From: an uncultured Erythrobacter sp. | GTDB lineage: Bacteria; Pseudomonadota; Alphaproteobacteria; Sphingomonadales; Sphingomonadaceae | Direction: 5' to 3' | Length of the DNA stretch: 64,000 nucleotides | Assembly: GCA_947500645.1 (NCBI GenBank) | Contig: CANMSD010000001.1 | Location: 1,054,001 to 1,118,000 of the forward strand | Part shown: positions 57,800 to 64,000 of the stretch, in pieces | Layout: each line of letters begins with the position of its first letter | Position numbering within the stretch: the stretch's first letter is position 1 | Made by a program: the position numbers and the translations under genes | The notes under the pieces: model-generated | What the model saw: only the letters and a program-made list of their open reading frames with translations | Told to the model about the DNA's origin: nothing | The model's database searches: none

Positions 57800-59110
57800 A
57801 TGTGGCCTTATCATCCTGAATTGCTGGAAACGCCCGTGCCGCGTTACACCAGCTATCCAACCGCGGCAGATTTCGGAAAGATCGAAACCAGCAGCCTGAC
57901 CCACGCAATCGAAGGAGCAACCGGCGATGTCTCGCTCTATCTGCACATCCCGTTTTGCGAGAAAATCTGCTTCTATTGCGGTTGTAATACCGCCGCATCC
58001 GGGCGCAGACAGCGGCTCGAATCATATCTCGAGGCATTGCACCGCGAGATCGAGACAGTTGCCACTCTGCTACCCTCGACCAGCCGTGTGCGTCGCATCG
58101 CCTTTGGCGGTGGCAGCCCAAACGCGATAAAGCCAAGCGAGTTTCTCGACCTGATCGATGCGCTACACCGTCACTTTAGGTGCTCTGGTGCCGAGTATTC
58201 GATTGAGCTCGATCCGCGCACTATGACGAGCGAATGGGGCAATGCAATTGCCGAAGCAGGGGTGACGCGCGCCAGCATGGGTGTGCAAACGTTCGCGGCG
58301 CATTGCCAGAGGGCAATCGGGCGTGAGCAAGACGATGCACTCATCTGTCGCAGCACCGATTGGCTTCGCGACGCCGGTGTTACCTCGCTCAATTTCGACC
58401 TGATGTACGGCCTACCGCGGCAGAGCAAAGAGAATCTGAGCGACAGTCTGGAATACGCCAAATTGCTGGGCGCGGACCGGATCGCCCTGTTCGGTTACGC
58501 TCATGTTCCGCACATGGTTCCGCGCCAGCGTATGATCGATGCGAGCGCGCTGCCCGGCAAGGACGAGCGCTTTGAAATGGCGGCGGTCGGTCACTCCTAT
58601 TTGGTACGCGAGGGATATCTGCCAGTCGGCTTCGACCACTTCGCGCTACCCGACGATTCGCTAGCCAAGGCCACTCGTTCTGGTGCGCTGAGACGCAATT
58701 TCCAGGGCTTCACCGACGACCCATCGACGACAATCATCGGGCTTGGCAGTTCGTCCATCAGTTCATTTCCCGAACTGCTCGCGCAAAACGAGAAGAACAG
58801 TGGCCGCTACCGGATGCTCTCGTCGCAAGGTCGGTTGTCTGCGACGCTTGGAATTGCCCGATCAGCAGAAGACCAGCTTCGCGGCAAGGTGATCAAACAG
58901 TTGTTGTGCCAAGGCTTAGCGAGGCTTTCGCCATGTCTTCTGCACTCGGCAAGCATCGAACTAAGACCGTTCGTCGAGCGACAGCTGGCAACGATCGAAG
59001 GCCTTACCTTGAAGATCACGCCCGGCGGCTTGCCCTATGCGCGTGTAATCGCATCCCTGTTCGATACTTATCGTGATATCACAATGCGGCGGTTCAGTTC
59101 TGCTATCTAA
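57800..59110 (+). CDS. hemN: Oxygen-independent coproporphyrinogen III dehydrogenase
   Basis: 436 residues from the ATG at 57800, which starts WPYHPELLETPVPRYTSYPTA as in other HemN. Radical SAM enzyme converting coproporphyrinogen III to protoporphyrinogen IX without O2. The Fe-S motif is PFCEKICFYCGCN (CxxxCxxC, with the extra Cys typical of HemN); GGGSPNAI and the C-terminal HemN domain follow. Supplies heme for cbb3 under low oxygen; last gene of the cco transcript. Confidence 0.95.
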   Translation: MWPYHPELLETPVPRYTSYPTAADFGKIETSSLTHAIEGATGDVSLYLHIPFCEKICFYCGCNTAASGRRQRLESYLEALHREIETVATLLPSTSRVRRIAFGGGSPNAIKPSEFLDLIDALHRHFRCSGAEYSIELDPRTMTSEWGNAIAEAGVTRASMGVQTFAAHCQRAIGREQDDALICRSTDWLRDAGVTSLNFDLMYGLPRQSKENLSDSLEYAKLLGADRIALFGYAHVPHMVPRQRMIDASALPGKDERFEMAAVGHSYLVREGYLPVGFDHFALPDDSLAKATRSGALRRNFQGFTDDPSTTIIGLGSSSISSFPELLAQNEKNSGRYRMLSSQGRLSATLGIARSAEDQLRGKVIKQLLCQGLARLSPCLLHSASIELRPFVERQLATIEGLTLKITPGGLPYARVIASLFDTYRDITMRRFSSAI

Positions 59111-59140
59111 CTTGACCTGTGAACTGGCATGCCGGCGATT

Positions 59141-59184
59141 GTGAAGGCTTGGGCGGTGAGCTGATCAACCGCCCAAGCTTTCAC
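59141..59184. terminator. Strong hairpin between convergent hemN and adhesin genes
   Basis: Arms 59141-59157 and 59168-59184 are 17 bases with one mismatch, built on GCTTGGGCGGT / ACCGCCCAAGC with a 10-base loop. There is no long T-run, but location between two convergent stops suggests a bidirectional terminator. Confidence 0.7.
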
Positions 59185-59286
59185 AATTTGCAAGCAACCG
59201 ATGGCCTGCTTTAGACCCAAGAAGCGAAATGAGATGGAAGCTGTACATCCACTCCATCGATTTCTGCCTATCGGAACCAAACCGGA

Positions 59287-62200
59287 CTAAGCGTAAAGCT
59301 GGAAATGCTCCGGGTTGAGGATGTGCATACGGCCCTGCTCCGCTGCGCCTTGGGCTCCGAATGCTCCCATATCCTGGCGCAGGATAGCGATCTTGCGAGC
59401 CAGCTCCGGATCGGTGAGTGTCCCAACAACGGTATTCTTGCCGTCTTGCTCTTTCGCTTCGTCCACTTCTTCGAGCAGGACGCGCTGCCCCGGCATGACA
59501 TGCAAATGCTGAGCCGACTCGCTTTGCCTATCATATCCGTTTGAAGCGCCTGCAACTCCTGCGGCTTCTAGTTGTACTTGCGATGCAAAGCGTTCTGACG
59601 CCTCGTCGAACCACGGCATCCTTTGATACGGAGCAATCATCGCAAAGTAGGTAGAGGCAGGGTCAAATGCACGGCGTGCCAGCTCAGGCGCTGCCGTACG
59701 AGCCACGGATACATCGAACCGACGGCTAAACTCGCGCTGCGAACCGCTACCATTGGCCGCTTCGATCCGATTGAACAGCTCGGGTCCGGTATTCGCGCTT
59801 TGAGAGCGCAGCAGGTCGAACAATTCTGCCATACTCGGCACGTCAGCCGTGTTTGAAGAACCCTGTGGCAGCACCACATCGTCAAACGGTGAGAACACAC
59901 CTCTAGCAAGATCTGTCACAGGGCCAGCCGCCGGTGCGGTGCCCGGACGATAAGCGAGCGAGATATCCGCCGCTGTGCTGGTGGTCCCGTCTCTGCGTAC
60001 GAAGCTGGTCGTTGCAACGATGGCATTGCGGCCCAACTTCAAGCGGCGCTCATTCGCGGTGACTGCATCCAAGCGGATCGACACGATGCCCACCTCCTCG
60101 AGTGTACGCAGTTCGCCAGCATCGCTACGTCCATTGGCGTTGCGATCCTGCCAGACACGCAGCTCGCCAAAACGAGCATCATTCGTATCGACAACACCAT
60201 CGCGATTACTGTCGAGCCGCGCGAGGCCCTGAAGGCCGCTACGAGCGTCCTCGTCTTCGCTGGCAAGCGACAGTTCCGCTGCCTCAGTAATCAGTCCATC
60301 ATTGTTGCGGTCGATCACCAGGAAGCCATCATCGCCCTTCAGCCAGCCAGTGTCATCGCGCGCGCCGTCGCCATTGAAGTCAAACATAGCGCCTGACTTC
60401 TTGCGCTTGACCAGCTCAACGCCATCACCATCAAGATCGAGCGCAACCGGCGCAAACATTCCGTGCGTACGGTTCTTGAAGGTCAGGATCGTGTTTGCGC
60501 CCAGCCGTCCTGCCAGCGGATCAAAGCCGCGGCGGGTTTTCTTCGGCACAACCGACACAGCTCCGCCAGCAACGCTCAAGCGATATTTCTTCGACTTGCG
60601 ATCGAAATCATAATGCGCTGCGGTCAGCTCAGGGACATTGGTCGCTGCCGAGAAGTATGTTAGCGCCGCATCCGCAAACTCGCGGGTCACGCCATTAATC
60701 AGCGTGAAGCTACCAGTGTTGGCGATTGCAACCTCGCCAAACCGGGTGACGCCATCGACAGCGGTACCGGTGAGATCGATCGAACGGATACCAACCGTCG
60801 TCAGGCTTGCCGTTTCGCCTTCGTCAACCGCGCCATCGCCATCTGCGTCGGCCCATACGCCGAACTCCGCAAAGCGCTCATCATCGGCATCCAGAACGCC
60901 GTCACCATTGCTGTCGAAAGCTGCGAGACCGGCAAGATCGGTCGCGGCATTCGGGACGTCGTCAACGAAGCTAATCTCCTCGACGCCAGACATGGTGCCG
61001 TTGCCATCGCGGTCCAGATACAAGAAGGCATCGCCCGATCCGATCCAACTGGTGTCATCGGCCAAGCCATCCCCATCGAGATCAAACCGCGCATCGCTGT
61101 CCTCGGCGCTCACGGTTTCGATGCCATCCCCGGCCAGATCAAGAATGATCGGAGAAGCGATGTTGAGCGTCTCGCCACCACGGAACGACAATTGCTCGAT
61201 CGACGAAAGCTGATCCATGCCGTCATCGCCATGCGCGATCGCAGACAGATCATTGATCTGAACGCCAAGATTGCCGCCTTGGGTGACTACCGAGTAACTG
61301 TCGATCTGACCCAGCAATTGAACAGTGTCGAAGCCCAAACCGCCATAGAGCAGATCATTGCCGTGTCCGCCCCAAAGCGTGTCATCGCCATCCAGCCCGT
61401 AGAGGCTATCATCGCCTGAGCCGCCAGCCAGCCAGTCGGCCAGAGCACCGCCGGTAAGTGTATCGTCGCCCACTGCCCCGAAGAGGCGATTGACCGCCCC
61501 AGCGTCACCACTCAAATTGTCATTGCTCGCCGTACCATATGTCCAATCAGCGTTCGCACCAGCTGCGCCCAACGAGTCCACTACCACATCGAACTGGCGC
61601 GCATCGCTATCGGTGAAGCTGAAATCGTCCGAACCGAAGGTCAGACTGCTCGCGCCCGAGTAGTTTGCGGTGAAGCCAAAGCTGGCCTGGCCACCCGGCG
61701 CGACTTCTTCGTTCCAGTCCAGCGCTTCAAACAGGAAATTGCCATCAGTTAGCTTGGTAACGCTCGCGCCAGATACATTGGTGATCGTAAGGTCCACACC
61801 ATCGGGAACGTTCAGCACCATCTGCCAATCATTGATAGTCGCATCACTTGTGTTGCTGAACGACACGTTCTGAGTCAGTCCACCGCCCCAATCATTGGTC
61901 GACGCCACCGTAAGAGCCGTGTCCTGATCGTCAGCTAGGTTGAACTCAGGATCGCGATCGAAGATTTCGAACGCAAACTCGCCTGCCGTGTATGGCGCGC
62001 CATCGATTTGTAGCGTGATCTGGAAGGTCTGTCCCTCGGCCAGCTCAGGCTGATAGTCTTGACCATCGGTTGAGAAGGTCGCGCCTTCCGCCGTGATCTC
62101 GAAGCTCGCTGGCCCAGGAAACCCGCTAACCCAACCGCCAGTGATCGTGCCCGGACCATCATATGTCGCGAAGATATCCCATGCTTTGAGTTCACCTTCG

Positions 62201-64000
62201 GCAATTGCTTCAGGCTGAACCTCATAATCGAAGGTCACATTGTAGCCGCCTCCGTAGGCCGGATTGTACCAGCTGTTGAGGCTCGCAAAACTGAAGCCTT
62301 CCGTATCACCGCCTGTATCTTGCGCCTCGATTGTGAGAGCAAAATCATCTGAAACAGACAGTTCGCCGTCCGAGGTGATCACGCGAATATCAAGTGCCTC
62401 ATCAGTATTGGGCGCCACGCCACTAAAGGACAACGTCGCTGGATCGAAGGCGAGCCAGCTCGGCAAGGCAGAACCATCGGCGAGCGTCGCCGAATAGGTC
62501 AGAGTATCGCCATCGACATCGGCAAAAGCGCCGGCAGGGATGACGATCGATACGCTCTCGCCGCCGAGCGCAGCAAGATCGGCGATTGGCTGCACCAGAA
62601 CAGGCGCGTCATTGACCGGCGCGATGGTCAAGTCGAATGCGTCGGAAACGCTGTACTCGCTGTCCGTCGCGGTCACCGATACTCGCAGCGAGCCGTTGAA
62701 GTCTTGCGGCGGAGTGCCGGTAAAGTTGATGCCATCGAACGCCAGCCAACTTGGCAAAGGATCGCCGCTTTCCAGCTGGGCAGAGAAGGTCAGGGCATCG
62801 TCATCAACGTCAGCGAAGTTTGCGGTTTCGAGAGCAAAAGACACAGGCGTGTCTTCATCAAAGCTCTGCGCAGACAGCGGCGCGATAAGCACTGGCGCAT
62901 CGTTAACCGGAGTTATCGTCAGCGCGAATCTGCCTTCAGCGGCATATTCGCCATCGCCAGCGGTCACTGTGATCTGCAACGTACCGTTGAAATCAGCGGG
63001 CGGTGCTCCTGTAAAGGCTGAGCCATCGAAGTTGAGCCATCCCGGAAGCGGATTTCCACCATCCAACGCCGCGGTGTAAATGAGCGCGTCGCCGTCAACG
63101 TCACCGAATGTGCCACTCGGCAGGACGAACGAGAAGTCTGTATCTTCCACGCTAACCTGATCAGACAGCTGTGCAAGCAGCACCGGACTGTCGTTGACCG
63201 GGTCAATGGTGAAGGTGAACGTGCTGCTCGTAGCCAGTAGGCCGTCATTCGCGAACACTTCCAGTTCGAGCGTGCCGTTGAAATCCTGCGGCGGCGTGCC
63301 CGACAAAGTCATCCCGTCGAACTGCATCCATACTGGCAGTCCCGTACCGTCAGCCAGTCGAGCCGACAAAGTTAGCGTGTCACCATCGACATCGGCAAAG
63401 CTCGCCGGATCAATCACAAAAGCGAAAGCCTCGTCCTCGATACCGCCAACGTTCGCCAGCGGCGTGACGACTACCGGTGCGTCATTGACGGCCAGAATTG
63501 TAAGATCGAACGGATCGGAAACCAATTGCTCGCCATCGCTTGCGGTCATCTGGAGCGAGAGAATGCCGTTGAAATCCTGTGGCGGTGTTCCGCTTAAGCG
63601 CTCGCCATTGAAGCTGAGCCAGGCAGGCAACGCGGTGCCATCCGCCATCGTCAGTGCGAACGTCAGTGCATCACCGTCGACATCGCCAAAGCCGTCCGTC
63701 GGCAATGGCAAGTCGATCGTGCGATCCTCTGCCGTAAGCAGATCTGCAATCGGCGTCAGCACGAACGGCGCGTCGTTCACCGGTGAGATTGTTAGACGGA
63801 ATGTGTCACTAACCCCGAGCAATCCGTCGTCAGCCATGATCTCGATATCAAGTTCGCCGTTGAAGTCCTGTGGCGGTGTGCCGCTAAGTGTGGTGCCGTC
63901 AAATGCGAGCCATACTGGCAAGGCCGCGCCACCACGCAAGCTAGCTGTTAGCGTGAGAGAATCGCCGTCAATATCGGCAAAATTGGCAAGCGGTACGTCG
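59287..64000 (-). CDS. Giant repeat adhesin with CBM-like, RTX and EF-hand-like modules (5' end outside window)
   Basis: At least 1570 residues; the frame stays open to the window edge. Numbering from codon 63939: 97-residue cadherin/Ig-like repeats (FADVDGDTLTL...LPSWLAFDG...GTPPQDFNG...NDAPVL) to about 546; two domains resembling cellulose-binding CBM2 (about 550-665 and 668-780; NDWGGGLTQNVSFSNTSDATINDWQ); RTX nonapeptides (GGSGDDSLYGLDGDDTLWGG, about 810-880); two copies of a Ca-binding module with DLDGDG, DRDGNG and DSNGDG; then a helical tail. C-terminal RTX suggests type I secretion, but no such transporter is in the window. A biofilm or polysaccharide-binding adhesin is likely. Confidence 0.88.
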   Translation of the reverse strand, partial: DVPLANFADIDGDSLTLTASLRGGAALPVWLAFDGTTLSGTPPQDFNGELDIEIMADDGLLGVSDTFRLTISPVNDAPFVLTPIADLLTAEDRTIDLPLPTDGFGDVDGDALTFALTMADGTALPAWLSFNGERLSGTPPQDFNGILSLQMTASDGEQLVSDPFDLTILAVNDAPVVVTPLANVGGIEDEAFAFVIDPASFADVDGDTLTLSARLADGTGLPVWMQFDGMTLSGTPPQDFNGTLELEVFANDGLLATSSTFTFTIDPVNDSPVLLAQLSDQVSVEDTDFSFVLPSGTFGDVDGDALIYTAALDGGNPLPGWLNFDGSAFTGAPPADFNGTLQITVTAGDGEYAAEGRFALTITPVNDAPVLIAPLSAQSFDEDTPVSFALETANFADVDDDALTFSAQLESGDPLPSWLAFDGINFTGTPPQDFNGSLRVSVTATDSEYSVSDAFDLTIAPVNDAPVLVQPIADLAALGGESVSIVIPAGAFADVDGDTLTYSATLADGSALPSWLAFDPATLSFSGVAPNTDEALDIRVITSDGELSVSDDFALTIEAQDTGGDTEGFSFASLNSWYNPAYGGGYNVTFDYEVQPEAIAEGELKAWDIFATYDGPGTITGGWVSGFPGPASFEITAEGATFSTDGQDYQPELAEGQTFQITLQIDGAPYTAGEFAFEIFDRDPEFNLADDQDTALTVASTNDWGGGLTQNVSFSNTSDATINDWQMVLNVPDGVDLTITNVSGASVTKLTDGNFLFEALDWNEEVAPGGQASFGFTANYSGASSLTFGSDDFSFTDSDARQFDVVVDSLGAAGANADWTYGTASNDNLSGDAGAVNRLFGAVGDDTLTGGALADWLAGGSGDDSLYGLDGDDTLWGGHGNDLLYGGLGFDTVQLLGQIDSYSVVTQGGNLGVQINDLSAIAHGDDGMDQLSSIEQLSFRGGETLNIASPIILDLAGDGIETVSAEDSDARFDLDGDGLADDTSWIGSGDAFLYLDRDGNGTMSGVEEISFVDDVPNAATDLAGLAAFDSNGDGVLDADDERFAEFGVWADADGDGAVDEGETASLTTVGIRSIDLTGTAVDGVTRFGEVAIANTGSFTLINGVTREFADAALTYFSAATNVPELTAAHYDFDRKSKKYRLSVAGGAVSVVPKKTRRGFDPLAGRLGANTILTFKNRTHGMFAPVALDLDGDGVELVKRKKSGAMFDFNGDGARDDTGWLKGDDGFLVIDRNNDGLITEAAELSLASEDEDARSGLQGLARLDSNRDGVVDTNDARFGELRVWQDRNANGRSDAGELRTLEEVGIVSIRLDAVTANERRLKLGRNAIVATTSFVRRDGTTSTAADISLAYRPGTAPAAGPVTDLARGVFSPFDDVVLPQGSSNTADVPSMAELFDLLRSQSANTGPELFNRIEAANGSGSQREFSRRFDVSVARTAAPELARRAFDPASTYFAMIAPYQRMPWFDEASERFASQVQLEAAGVAGASNGYDRQSESAQHLHVMPGQRVLLEEVDEAKEQDGKNTVVGTLTDPELARKIAILRQDMGAFGAQGAAEQGRMHILNPEHFQLYA
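62602..63765 (-). repeat. Four 291-bp tandem repeats in the adhesin gene
   Basis: Codons 59-446 divide into four units of exactly 97 residues, each ending NDAP or NDSP (63475-63765, 63184-63474, 62893-63183, 62602-62892). A fifth, diverged unit follows and a partial one precedes at the window edge. DNA identity between units is moderate, so they are old. Confidence 0.85.

Overview
The window is a GC-rich alphaproteobacterial chromosome segment. It most likely comes from Sphingomonadales, family Erythrobacteraceae. The basis is a mitofilin-like gene beside hemD/hemC, an ATG/GTG/TTG start mix, a cbb3 oxidase cluster behind FNR boxes, a plant-type alternative oxidase, and a FecR/ShlB/CHASE2 trio. 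No rRNA, tRNA, CRISPR array or complete insertion sequence was seen. Species assignment is inference.

1-11.9 kb is housekeeping: the 3' part of uvrB, a lipoprotein, dsbD, a UbiH-type hydroxylase, a heme block (hemC, hemD, mitofilin-like) and a divergent tsaD-gpsA-flippase operon. 12-20 kb holds a YfbK-like von Willebrand lipoprotein with a receptor-plug-like motif, a helix-hairpin-helix membrane protein, a single-domain response regulator, acetyl-CoA synthetase, glutaryl-CoA dehydrogenase, and the last two steps of tyrosine breakdown (maiA-fahA). 20-27.4 kb holds an AT-richer DUF2971 gene, a cupin, glutathione-dependent formaldehyde dehydrogenase, alternative oxidase, a carboxymuconolactone decarboxylase/VOC pair, alanine dehydrogenase and an aldehyde dehydrogenase.

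27.6-38.5 kb is the most unusual part. A NarL-type response regulator and a 7TM histidine kinase sit among four secreted or lipoprotein genes and two tandem MACPF (perforin-fold) genes. Five copies of an 18-bp palindrome, ATGGGG-N6-CCCCAT, lie 34-80 bp before start codons at every leading promoter of this block, including those of the kinase and regulator. I read this as one self-regulated two-component regulon driving a MACPF/surface-protein system, and I know of no description of it.

38.5-48.8 kb holds a lactate-2-monooxygenase-like flavoenzyme, a two-partner-secretion type outer-membrane transporter divergent from a FecR-domain protein with long Gly-Asn repeats, a CHASE2-EAL protein with a ruined GGDEF domain, a Gly/Glu-rich lipoprotein, a DUF2189 membrane protein and an OmpW porin. 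48.9-59.1 kb is a microaerobic respiration island: a Crp/Fnr regulator, two perfect FNR boxes, ccoNOQP, ccoGHIS, a small Cys-rich ORF and hemN, nearly all with overlapping start and stop codons. 59.3-64 kb is the C-terminal part of a giant repeat adhesin (97-residue repeats, two carbohydrate-binding-like modules, RTX and EF-hand-like repeats) that runs off the window.
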